64,000 bases of DNA, from positions 5,485,954 to 5,549,953 of the forward strand of contig NC_087066.1 in the NCBI RefSeq assembly GCF_963678635.1, in the 5' to 3' direction. The stretch comes from Symsagittifera roscoffensis (lineage: Eukaryota > Xenacoelomorpha > Acoela > Convolutidae). This document shows positions 35,526 through 47,100 of the stretch, one piece after another (the first letter of the stretch is position 1; the number at the start of each line of letters is the position of its first letter). Under the pieces are notes generated by a model. It saw nothing but the letters and a program-made list of their open reading frames with translations, did no database searches and had not been told where the DNA came from. A program made the translations under genes and the position numbers.

Positions 35526-36569
35526 TCAATCTGTGCCAGTGGTTTCCTTCCTGTGAGCGAGAGAAGACGACGTCTGAGTTGAAGGTTGCAGTGGAAAACG
35601 ATCGCGAATAAGTTGTTTCCGTGGCGATGATGTGGACACGGTCGGCGCATCTGAGGGCATAATCTGTTCCTCCGTGACTGGTATAGGAGGTGAAGCTAAT
35701 GTCGTTGCAGAGGGCAAAATTTGGTCCTCCTTTACTAATTTTACCGAATGCCGCAACGGATCGCCGAAAAACTGAGTTGACTTTTTGCTACGGTGAGACG
35801 TCCTGACCGACTCGGCATCGTCAACCACTGGTTGTGCAGGTAGAGAAAGTGAAGGGTAGGAGGAAGGCAGCTCTGAGGACGCTGAATGAGAGGGGGATTC
35901 AAATCTTTTGATACCTTCTTTTCCGGCGACGAAACCATAATTTCAGGACTAGATGTACTAACTTCAGGAGGCTCCGCAGGATGAGTAAACGAGGAAGAAA
36001 CAGCGCGATGTAAGATCCTCGGTTGAGGCGAAACGAACGACCCATCTGGTTGTTGAGTAGAATCGATAATGCGCGAGTAAGTAGCATGAGTGGAGGAATG
36101 GGGCGTCGACGTCGAGGCAAACTGACGAGCAAATCGAATCGGAGGCGAGTCACACTGAAACCTCTGGCGTTTTCCGGTAGTAACCGAATCTCGAGCCACC
36201 TGACGACCGTTGTTTGATCCAATAGAACTTTCACTGGAAGAGTCAGCAGTGAGATCCACCATCGGGGTAGAGAGAGGGGGATTGTTTGGCCGTTGTTCCA
36301 GTAACACAGGCTGCGACCGCGTGACAGGTCGTTTAGCCGCTCCTCGAGAAGTTGAACCCGAAGCTTGGAGGAGGTTCATCGATGACCTCGTTGGGCTCAA
36401 CTAACAGATCATGAGGATTGACATTATCTTTCAAACCAGCGGCCAAAAAAAATCGACCGATCCAAGATTCCCACAGGAATGGTGGGCTAATAGAGGCTTT
36501 CGCCCAAAAGGCAGAAATGCCTAACATGTCAGTCCTGTCTTCGTTCACAGGAACTGCTGGCTGCGCCAT
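35526..36569 (-). pseudogene. Gag-like remains of the LTR retrotransposon
   Basis: The frame 36569-36333 starts with ATG at the LTR/primer-site border and includes AKASISPPFLWESWIGRFFL and a Leu-rich continuation, a pattern typical of the start of Gag in Ty3/gypsy-like elements. The reading then moves to the frame 36400-35741, a Ser/Pro/Thr-rich low-complexity protein with DLTADSSSESS, and to 35828-35526. Each step needs a frameshift. No zinc knuckle or polymerase motif is seen. Confidence 0.55.
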
Positions 36570-36898
36570 GAGATTTGCCGAAGTTTTAGAATGAAAAATT
36601 TGTTGCTGAACAATAAGTAAATTGTTTTAGGGTTAGATACTTTGTTAGTTTGAATTACTTTGATGCTTAGTTTCGAATATTATCTTGGTTTAGGAAATTT
36701 ATCCCGATAGATCATGAGATTATGTAGAATAAGATTTACTAACAAACAGTAGTGATAACAGATACAGAATGACCACGCTCAGCGTGGTATTGAATAGAGG
36801 TTAGAACAATGACCTTGGTTAATATAATTAGTATCACTTTGCAGTATGACTGCAAAAGAACAAATAACTTACGAGGTACTGAAGGTCGCCTCACGACA
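36569..36898 (-). repeat. 5' LTR of the short retrotransposon
   Basis: 330 bp with TG...CA ends. Transcription sense is taken from the gag-like frames. Similarity to the other LTR is high but not perfect, so the insertion is not brand new. Confidence 0.88.
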
Positions 36899-36899
36899 C

Positions 36900-37034
36900 C
36901 AGGGAATGTGTCGTCATCTAATTGATTATAAAAAATGGACGGAACTAGTAACGCTTCAAGCTGCAAGAAGTGACATTGAACAGGTAGGGAGTATTGCGGC
37001 AAACGAGTGTCAGCAAATTAAAGCGGACGCATAA
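36900..37034 (+). pseudogene. Plus-strand coding-looking fragment of the array unit
   Basis: In unit 3 the + strand reads GMCRHLIDYKKWTELVTLQA followed by ARSDIEQVGSIAANECQQIK and a stop. In the other units one base is missing (GCTGCAGAAG instead of GCTGCAAGAAG) and the frame ends early, though the downstream codons are still recognisable in another frame. The family is unknown. Unit 3 probably keeps the older, intact form. Confidence 0.35.
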
Positions 37035-39104
37035 TCTAATGGTTCCAACATACGGGAACTAAAATGCTCATTACTTCAGAAGCTAATAGCCAAAATGTGC
37101 GATGAGCCAGGATCTTGAATATGCTTGTTTTTATTCACTAAAGAATCATTTTCCCAACAACGAGGACAAACTGAGTGACCTGTACTATTTTGAAAACAAG
37201 GCCAACCATGGTCTAGAGATGGCAACAAATAAAAATCTCAGTAGTTAAGAGGATTTTAACAAAAAGTTTATCAAAACACGCGTCAGATTGATCAGAATTC
37301 AAGTTTTCACTGAAAATTTTCTTTCTCAGCAATCAAATCAAAGTGGAATAAAACGGCATTAGATTACTAGACCTACAAATAATCTATCGAGTTCATCCAC
37401 TTGATTTTTGAAATAAGGAAATTTTAAGAAAATACAAGGCAGTGTATTTCAAAAAATCAGATTTCCATGGTAGATCAAGCCCCCAAAATAATGTTTTCAC
37501 AAGAGATTAGGCGAGCCCTCTGATATTTGATGTATTTTAGATTTTAGCGTCCATACACACTTATTTTCGTTTGGCAACAATTTTTTGTTTCTATTTATTG
37601 CAATGCTACCTTTTTCAGGGGAAAAAATTCTGAAAAAATGGACGAGTCGACAACATCCAAATGTACACTTACCAAATCTCATGCCGAAATGACTGTTTGT
37701 GGAAAAAAAAACCATAATTGCACTTGTTGTTTTGTACATCTTATGACACCTAGTTATGCTTAATGTTCTTATTTTTCAGCAAATTAGCCCAGAACAACGG
37801 AATATTGAAATATGTTTTCTCAAAATAGGTTAAAAATTGATTTTAGCTGAAACATTTTTAAAAATTCCAAAATTTTGTCTTTTCATTGAAAGCCTGGTTA
37901 ATTTTAATTTTTTTCATCCCAGAATCATTCCTCAATTTCAAGGTTGAGATTGGAATGGTACTTAAATTATTTCTCACAAAACTAATTTATTTACTAACCA
38001 TTTTTAAAGGTGCCTAAAAAGAAAATTCTCTTTAACAAAAGATGCACAATTTAGCTGAACCAAATAAAGTGAAAGATAATCTGCTTTTCTAATGAGACAA
38101 AGAAGTAGATTAGTCAAACTCTATCATAGGAGGTGTCTTTCAGAACCTTCGGAATCCCAGGATTTCGAAATGTACTACTCGTTTTTCAAATTTATTTTTT
38201 TATTCTCAAAAAATAAATTGATCCAAGATATTCACATCGAACGATCGTTATGCGTTGAGCAAGAACTGATGATTGCAAATGGAGAAAAAAAACGCTGTTC
38301 TTTAGGAATCATGCGGTAATGAATTTCTTAACACAAATTAGTAGAAAAACGTTTTTTAAAGGTCAGCTCCCCTAAAAACTTTTGTTTCTTTCAGAGAATA
38401 ATGTTTAAAAATTGTGTCAATTGCAACATTTTCTAAAGAGTAAATTCCAAAACTTTTGATTTTTGAAAACCCATGTGTACACTTTTAAAATCTCAAACCG
38501 AGTATGTTCTTTATGAGAAAGTTATTTTTTATTCTGTTTCCTGAATCTGATGTCATTTCGTCATGAACAGTTTTGGGAATTATATGCAAACTAGACTAGA
38601 AGAACGGTATTTTGAATTATGTTTTCTGAAAATTCATTAGAAACTGTTATCAGCTGAGAAAAATTTCAGTAATTAAAAGTTTTTGTCTTTTGGTTGAACG
38701 CGATGTTTATTCTATTTTTTTGTTGCTTATTTGCACTTCTCAACGTGATTAAAACACTTGAAATAGTACTTGACCTAGCACATTAAACGGTGCATTTCAA
38801 TAACATAAATTCTAGCAGGCAAACTTTATAAACTAGGATGAAAGTTTGGTCCAAAACAAATTCCTTAGCTCAAAATTAAGCTGCACAATTATGAATTGCG
38901 AGATTTTAGCCTTCTCTATGAGACCAAAAAAGAACAGTCAGCAAAAATTCTCATTACCACAGGAGGTATCAGTCGAACTCTAGTGAAACCCTGGAATTCG
39001 AAATTTACTTTTCGTTTTACAAAGTGATTTGGTGCTGCTCAGCAACCAAAACTTCAAGTGTTTACGACACTCATCTTTTAGAAATTTTGTATTGATTGCA
39101 AAAT

Positions 39105-39780
39105 TTAGCACTCATGAACTTCCACACCAGCATTTTTGAGCCAACGAGTAGAACCTTTAGTTTTTTCTGCCATTTCAATCTTCTCCATTGGGCGAAGAGC
39201 GTCTTCTGGGTTTTGTTTTTCAACAGAAAGCTCCCAAAGACAGTGACTAGGAGGAAAGTGCAGTGTGCGACAAATCTTGTTTTCTTTTTTCATCACGGCG
39301 CTTCATACAACGATAGTATCTGTGGGAACAGCCATGACGAGGCACTTTGACCGCCAATTAAGACGGTTGCTGCAATTCTTCAGCAACAGTTTAGCTGCGA
39401 TTGCTGTATCGAATAGCTTTTTGAGAATTTTGTGCTAACTGATCCAAGTCAAAGGAGCCTGGATGAAGCCAAACTATGTGCTAATGCGCAAAGTACCCAG
39501 CAGTTGTTTGCAACTCGACTCCATATTTTGCGAACGTGCCCTATGATTTTCTCTTAACTTTTTAACAAAAGATCGATCAAAAGTTGAACACAGTTGCTCC
39601 AGGAGCGAACCATTGGAAACATCATCAGGTTGGCACAATCACTGGAAACATTATCATTAGTAACTTCAAAATCAGTAGAAAATTAATTTACTGCACGATT
39701 GAACAGCTTATTTCGTTTACTATCTGGTAGCTGCAAAGATTGAAGCCTTTTTTTCGAAAAAAATCAATTGAGTGACTTTT
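39105..39780 (-). pseudogene. Helitron Rep fragment in array unit 4
   Basis: The frame 39296-39105 has KICRTLHFPPSHCLWELSVE; upstream codons corresponding to RYYRCMKRRDEK are present with a frameshift in the A/T run near 39290. The 79-codon frame is broken in this unit. Confidence 0.5.
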
Positions 39781-42183
39781 TCTTAGTGCACAGTTGATTA
39801 GTATGTCTATCATAAATTGATATGCTGCGCGGAAGAAGACGTTATTCAGGTTATATCTGTCATTCGCGTGCAGAAATGTTGTAACAGGTCATGAAACTGG
39901 TAGTTTCCGCATTGGTAAGGCGGATCGTAAAGAAAAAAAACGAAATCGTTCCAGGGAATGTGTCGTCATCTAGTTGATGATAAAAAATGGACGGAACCAG
40001 TAACGCTTAAAGCTGCTGAAGTGACATTGAACAGTTAGGGAGTATCGCGGCAAACGACTGTCAGCAAATTACAGCGGACGCATGATCTAATGATTCCAAC
40101 AAATGGGCACTAAAATGCTCATTACTTCAGAAGCTAATAGCCAAAATGTGCGATGAGCCAGGATCTTGAATATGCTTGTTTTTTATTCACTGAAGAATCA
40201 TTTTCCCAACAACGACGACAAACTGGGTGATCTTTACTATTTTGAAAATAAGGCCAACCATGGACTAAAGATGGCAGCAAATAAAAATCTCAGTAGTTAA
40301 GAGGATTTCATAAAAAAGTTTTCCAAAACACGCGTCAGATTGATCAGAATTCAAGTTTTCACTAAAAATTTTCTTTCTCAACAATCAAATCAAACTGGAA
40401 TAAAACGGCATTTGATTACTAGACCTACAGATAATCTATCGACTTCAACAACTTGATTTTTGAAATAAGTAAACCTTAAGAAAATACAAGGCAGTGTATT
40501 TCAAAAAATCAGATTTCCATGATAGATCAAGCCCCCAAAATAATGATTTCACAAGAGATTAGGCGAGCCCTCTGATATTTGATGTATTTTAGATTTTAGC
40601 GTCCATACAAACTTATTTTGGTTTGGCAACAGTTTTTTGTTTCTTTTTATTGCATTGCTACCTTTTTCAGGGAGAAAAATTCTGAAAAAATGGTTGAGTC
40701 GACAACACCCAAATGTACACTTACCAAATCTCATGCCGAAATGACTGTTTCTGGAAAAAACTATAATTACACTTGTTGTTTTGTACATCTTATGACACCT
40801 AGTTATGCTTAATGTTCTTATTTTTCAGCAAATTTGCCCAGAAGAGCGGAATTTTGAAATATGTTTTCTCAAAATAGGTTAAAAATTGATTTTAGCTTAG
40901 ACTTTTTTCAAAAATTCCAAAATTTTGTCTCTTCATTGAAAACCTAGTTAATTTAAAATTTTTTCATCTCAGATTCATTACTCATTTTCATGGTTGAGAT
41001 TGGAATGGTAATTAAACTATTTCTCACAAAACTTATTGTTTACTAACCATTTTTAAAGGTGCCTAAAAAAGAAAGTTCTCTTTAACAAAAGATGCACAAT
41101 TTAGCTGAACCAAATAAAGTGAAAGATAATCTGCTTTTCTAATGAGACAAAGAAGTAGAACAGAACAGTCAAACTCTATCATAGGAGGTATCTTTCAGAA
41201 CCTTTGGAAACCCAGGATTTCGAAATGTACTATTTGTTTTTCAAATTTATTTTTTTTATTCTCAAAAAACAAATTGATGCGAGATATTCACATCGAATGA
41301 TCGTTATCCGTTGAGCAAGGACTGATGATTGCAAATTGAGAAAATAAAAACGCAGTTCTTCAGGAAACATGATGTAATGAGTTTCTTAACACAAATTAGT
41401 AGAAAAACGTTTTTTAAAGGTCAGCTGCCCTAAAAACTTTTATTTCTTTCAGAGAATAATGTTTAAAAAAATGTGTCAATTGCAACATTTTCTAAAGAGT
41501 AAATTCCAAAGCTCTTTTGATTTTTGAAAACCCATGTGTACACTTTTAAAATCTCAAACCGAGTATGTTCTTTATGAAAAAGTTTTTTTCTAATTCTGTT
41601 TCCTGAATCTGATGTCATTTCGTCATGAACAGTATTGGGAATTATATGCAAACTAGACTAGAAGAACGGTATTTTGATTTATCTTTTCTGAAAATTCATT
41701 AGAAACTGTTATCAGCTGAGAACAATTTCAGTAATAAAAAATTCTTGTCTTTTGGTTGAACGCGATGTTAATCCTATTTTTTTGTTTTTTTGCACTTCTC
41801 AACGTGATTAAAACACTTGGAATAGTAGGTGACCTAGCACATTAAACGATGCATTTCAAAAACACAAGTTCTAGCAATCATAACTTTATAAAATAGGATG
41901 AAAGTTTGGTCCAAAACAAATTCCTTAGCTCAAAATTAAGCTGCACAGTTATGAATTGCGAGATTTTAGCCTTCACTATGAGACCAATAAAACAGTCAGC
42001 AAAAATTCTCATAACCACAGGAGGTATCAGTCGAAATCTAGTGAAACCCTGGAATTCGAAATTCATTTTTCGTTGTACAAAGTGATTTCGTACTTCTCAG
42101 CAACCAAAACGTCAAGTGTTTACGACACTAATCTTTTAGAAATTTTGTATTGATTGCAAAATTAAGCACTAATGAACTTCCAC

Positions 42184-44120
42184 GTGGAATATGCGGCAAT
42201 TAGTTTCTTTGGGTTTTTTTGGCAAGTCAAGCCACAAAAAAACAATTTTTGCGTCGGAGTTCAGAAGAAACCTCTCTGATATCCTAGCTTTTTCGTGAGT
42301 TTTTTTTATAGGCAATAGTGTTTGAAAAGAATGTTTGAACTGCAACTATTGCCAGGTTGAAAAGTCTGAAAAACTTTTTGAATTTCGAAACCAGAATGTA
42401 CTCCTTTCAAATTTCATATCTAAATAATTTTCTGTGAAAACGTGAATTATATCAATTAGAAGTCATCTTGCTACGATCATAAGTTGCATTTTTAGACAAA
42501 CTATCTTAGAATAGCGACAAAATAAATCCATTTCTGTCAAAATTATTGGAACCTCATTTCAGCAGAGAACATAAAAAAACCTGGATTTATGTTCAACATG
42601 GAAAAATAGGAGTTTGAAAATGATGGTAAATGCCCATTTTCAACTCCTTCACACTAAAGGTGCGGGTTGAAAAAATTCACAATACTTTTTCGTCAGTTCA
42701 GCGAATCTAATTGAACACATATTGCGAGCAAGAATTTTAAAGCTAGTTTTTTTTGTAAAGTAACTGGTCAACCACGCAAGACGCATTCAATTTCATTAAG
42801 CAATCAAAAACTTAGAAATTGTTTTTGACTTCAGAACTTTTCACTTTTTCTAGCAAGCGCATGTCATACTCTTTTTATCAACAATTTGTTTTTGATATGC
42901 ATTTTTCGACTCATTCATTAGAATCCCATTTTTAACTCAATTGAGAATACCCAAACTGGTTTCTGAATGGTTTTTGATTAATAATACTTTCCTGTGGAGA
43001 CAAGTTTATCGTATAACTTTCAGATATAAAAACTATATGATAAGCATTTTTCGACTAAAAGTAAATTATGTCTTTTTTTACGGTAAAACAATGTCAATCA
43101 ATCTGATTGATTTTTGATTATTCTAATATCCCTATGGAAAATTGCTTGTCGTACATTTTAATATATAAAAATTGAGCGTTTTTTCGAAATCATAATTTTT
43201 CGAAATCAACATGCATGCTATCATTCAGGATTTTTTAAAACTGATTCAAAACTACGTCAACACATCAATCGATTTGGAGTTATTTTAATTTTTTTTTCGG
43301 AGAAAATGATTGTCATACAATTTTCATATAGGGAAATTATCTGATCCACATTTTTTCGACCGAAACTAAAATCAGGTTCCTGAGAGTCAAAACCCTCTCG
43401 ATCATTGAAAACTTGCATCAGGCTCATTTGAAATTGCCCAAACACGATTTGTATAGTGATTTTTGAAAATTTAATTTTTATTTTAACAAAATGCTTATCA
43501 TACAGTTTTCACCCATAAAATTTATATGATGAGCATTTTTCATCCTACAGTTTTACGATTTTTTTATTTGAAAGCTTCAAAATGGTCAAATAAAATGTGT
43601 ATTAAAAATCTTAAAAACAATTTTTAAATTTTGAATGGAAACTATATGATTCTATATGGAATCTATATGATATTATTTCTGTTCTTTTGGACGTCAACCC
43701 GGGGATGGAATTTTAAAAAATCATCGAAAATATAAAATTAAATCGAGTCGCTTCATCGAAAACCAAACTTGACTTATATGTTAAACCCCCTCTTAAAGTG
43801 CAAGCCAGTGTCTTCTTTGGGGAAGGGCGTTACTAGATTGTTGAGATTGAACTACTTTTTCTGTTCGATGTAACAGCGTAATATGTTTTATTCGAGGTTT
43901 ATGCTTTTTTATTTAAAGGTAGAAATAAATCTTAAAATGTTTTCGTTTTTCTTTTGATTGAATTTGAGTGAGATGTTGATTAGTTTTCCATGGTTCTCTA
44001 AGTTCTTAGATTTTGTAAGTTATGATCTTCGTTTAAGTGTGGAGTTTTTTAGATTGAATGTTATGTTGTTGAAGCAATTGACGAAAAAAATAGACTCACT
44101 TTTATCGTCAGTTTGATTTC
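42184..44120. other. Intergenic AT-rich DNA with a degenerate tandem repeat
   Basis: No gene is seen. Between about 42990 and 43560 a loose unit of roughly 130-190 bp recurs: a word like TCATACAATTTTCA, then TATAAAAA, ATATGAT-AGCATTTTTCGAC. Copies near 43010, 43140, 43310 and 43495 are strongly diverged. The promoter of the aminopeptidase gene should lie in the last few hundred bases, but I could not assign a TATA box or start site. Confidence 0.5.
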
Positions 44121-44132
44121 ATGAAAAAATGA
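44121..44132 (+). promoter_or_regulatory. Minimal upstream ORF overlapping the aminopeptidase start codon
   Basis: ATG AAA AAA TGA at 44121-44132: its stop codon TGA overlaps the proposed start ATG at 44129 (ATGA). If both are in the mRNA leader, initiation at the main ATG would need leaky scanning or reinitiation. It matters only if 44129 is the true start. Confidence 0.35.
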
Positions 44133-47100
44133 GAGTTCAAAAATGGTTAATATCGAAGAATTCGGTCAATTTCCTGTTAAAAAGTAAATATGTAACCATA
44201 CTTGGAAGCAGATTGAGTTCAAGTGACGCTTCTAAGAATGTGATCACAGCTATCTATGTTGACTCGGAAGGGAATCCGAGCTCAGAAGACCCATTCGATA
44301 AGCAGAGTAAGCTGAGTGATCAAGTGAAGGGAAGTGTGAAGAGTTTCCTGAAGGAGAAGAGAGTCCAGATTAAACCAGGAACTTCGAAGGTACTCAGTTG
44401 GCCTTCGGATGTCATGCCATACAAGAGTATCAGGCAAGAAACAACTAATTTAAAATTTTTTTAGAGCTGTGTTTTGTTTTTGTTATCACAGCCCTATTCA
44501 TTTTTGCTGAACCTAGTTTTTGTAGAATAATTACAATGTAGCAGAAACAGAGATAACGGTTAAAAGTCAGTGGGTAATAGAAAACAGGCGCCCAGTAAAG
44601 GATCTAATATTCGAAGGAGAGCTGGTTCAGAAACTTAAATTGATGTTTTTAGGTCTGCTCGATTGATTTTGTAACTCCCATCAGTAACTGTTGATACTAC
44701 CGCAATTTTTTTACGCCACTTACGCAATTGTCAAAGAAGCTATTTGCTAGCTTTTTCAGTGCTTAACAAAAAGTTCTAAATTCAAATTTTTTGCTCTTTC
44801 TATACCGTCAAATATTGTTTGCAGCAGCGCCGATTCTTGATCTTGGTGAGCCTAAAAATGTAATTGAAATATAAACCCATCTTCTTTAGACCAGTCCGAA
44901 CAGTTTTTTCCGAGCACTTAAATTTTCTCATCTAATCGTTGAGTAGAAATGGCAGAACTACGCAGCCGATTAGCTACCACAATCAGCCGGTTTTTCATAT
45001 CGAGTATTCTGTTTAAGGGTCAATGAACGAAGCCAAGATACTTACTTTGGCCGTGATTTTTTGTTATTCTTTTTTTTTCAGGAGTTTGTTGAAGCTCAAT
45101 TTTTTCATTATTCTGATTAAGTGTCAATCAAAGACGTGAAAACATTTATTTAGGTCTGTTAGTTTTCCATTTTGTTCAGAAATATGTCTTAAAAATTGTT
45201 CATGGTCAAGTTTGTTTTTTTTTCAGCCTGGCGGCCGTGTCTAAGGACAACCTGAATGACCCCCTAGTTGACCTAAAAAGGGAGCAGATCAGACTGGCCT
45301 ACTCCTCCTCCATCCGCACTCTCTCCACTATGAAGGAGACTGAAGTGGTAGTGGACAGTGTGGGGGGACAGCAGCAGGGGGAGATGGGGGCTGTGAGTGA
45401 GGGCTGTCATCTAGCTGCATACAATTTCGACATGTACAAGGCTGCCAAGTACAAGAAGCCAGGTTCATTTAATATATTCGTATACTTGCAGGGTAATGCA
45501 GAATTTTTCGGACGGCCTCAAGTTTGAACCAAACTCAGTTTCTGAAGTTGCGTCGAGGTTCTGATGAGTCGACCCGTTTATTCTGCAGTTAAATATTCAT
45601 TACATAATATAAGTTATATTTTTTAAGTTATGAATCTGGAGCTGCTGGATGAGTCTTGTGCCGGAAGAGGGGACTGGATGGAGGGCTTTGTGCTGGCAGA
45701 CTGTCAGAACATGGCCAGGACTCTGACGGAGATGCCCTCCAATCTACTCACTCCGGAGAAGTTTGTAGAGGAAGTGGTCAACCTCTTCGAACAACAAAAG
45801 TAAGAGATCTGAGTTAAATATTATTACACTTGCCAGCAGCTGGGGTATTAGTACGAACCCTCTTTTTTCCTAACTTAACTCGCAAATAAAAGTGTTCATT
45901 GAAAGTGGAAAGTGTTCACTTATTTGGTGGAACTTTGCTATAATCACGATCTAGCATTCGAATTTTTTTAGCATCTGTTCTCTTCTTAGTTGCGGTTAGT
46001 GTTTGTGATCAATGAAGCGTCGGTGGTTAAAGTGTGGGACTCCTAATCTCTAGGTCGCAGATCGAATCCGAGACGTAGTCTCATTTTCACTAATTTGAGG
46101 CTTATTTCTACTTTATCTTGCACTTATATTATTGCACTTTATTGGGCTGCTTTTTGTCGTGTTCTCGTTAGTGGGGGCGAAGCCACAAAACGCCTCTGTG
46201 TACTATGATAAGCTAGGGTTTTGGAACCGAGCACTAGATTTTTCCCGGAAATAATTTTGTTCGCAAGACTTCGAAGATGTTTCCTCTTGCGATATATTAA
46301 TTTCAAAATCAATCAACCACTCAGAGCATCTGGCGTAGAGTTAGCACCTCTGGTTAAGACGTCACAGGTTTGTGGTTTGAACCTGACCGGGTTTTCTTTC
46401 AAGCATTTTTCTGCTTTTTCGGACTATCGTCTGTCTGTTTAGTTTTGTCTGTTTAGTTCACGTAGCAATGCTCAGTTTTTCTGAATGCCATTTCAAAAGC
46501 CCCATTGGTAGAGGTAAGATTTTTTGTGGATTTTAACTTATATTTTTTGAAAAAATTTTAGTATTTTTTTTAATACTTATTTAAAAAAAAATGCTCCGTT
46601 CATAAGTGTGCACGGAATCATTACCTATGCAATGATTGTGCTCGCAGTTATTCTTTCGGATCATAGATTGATTCTTGTTAACAACTTGTCCAACAAAAGC
46701 ATTTTTTAAAATCTACATTTTTATTATATTTGCATTTCAAATACCCGTTCTATTCATTAGTTGTTTTTATGGTTTTCAATTTACCAATTTCGTTCCGGTA
46801 TACTGTCTTTTTTTCGTTTTTCTTGTTTTTTTTTGTTCACTCAACTTAGATGTTTGTTCGGCTTATACTCAATCGGGTTAGTGGTTTCATATTGCATCGT
46901 TCGATGAGCGAAACAAGTTTCCAATGCGTATGAGTTTTGTTGTAGTCAATTTAATAAAAATTCAAAGTTTTGTTTGAAAACATTTTTTTGCTCGGCGGGT
47001 GCCTTCCCAAAAACTTTCTCATTGATCAGCTTGTTTTTTCTCAAATAGTTGAACTGTATTCAAGTCAAAGATTTGGTAGATCTAGCATTGCTCGAAGTTT

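Larger units (their letters stand above)
35034..36898 (-). mobile_element. Short LTR retrotransposon inserted in array unit 3
   Basis: Two direct repeats (35034-35332 and 36569-36898) each begin TG and end CA. The flanks carry a perfect 5-bp target duplication CCAGG (35029-35033 and 36899-36903), and the neighbouring units show the empty site TTCCAGGGAATG. On the - strand the sequence right after the 5' LTR starts TGGCGCAGCC, a plausible primer-binding site, and a short purine run (GGGGAA) precedes the 3' LTR. Only gag-like coding remains; protease, reverse transcriptase and integrase are absent, so it is non-autonomous. Confidence 0.9.
27768..42183. repeat. Tandem array of four ~2.94 kb Helitron-derived units
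   Basis: The same unit starts at 27768, 31413, 34348 and 39268, each marked by CGACAAATCTTGTT. Unit 2 is 2935 bp. Unit 1 carries an extra 691-bp internal duplication, unit 3 a 1.87 kb LTR retrotransposon, and unit 4 ends early at 42183. Copies differ by scattered substitutions and short indels, plus a block near 38085-38155 and 41140-41215 found only in the last two units. On the - strand each unit encodes a Rep fragment like that of element 2. Head-to-tail arrays are expected from rolling-circle replication, though unequal crossing-over would also give them. Confidence 0.9.

Noticed and set aside
27768-42183. CRISPR array or bacterial DNA
   Set aside because: Units are kilobase-sized, there are no short spaced repeats, and introns, SINEs and LTR elements show eukaryotic DNA.
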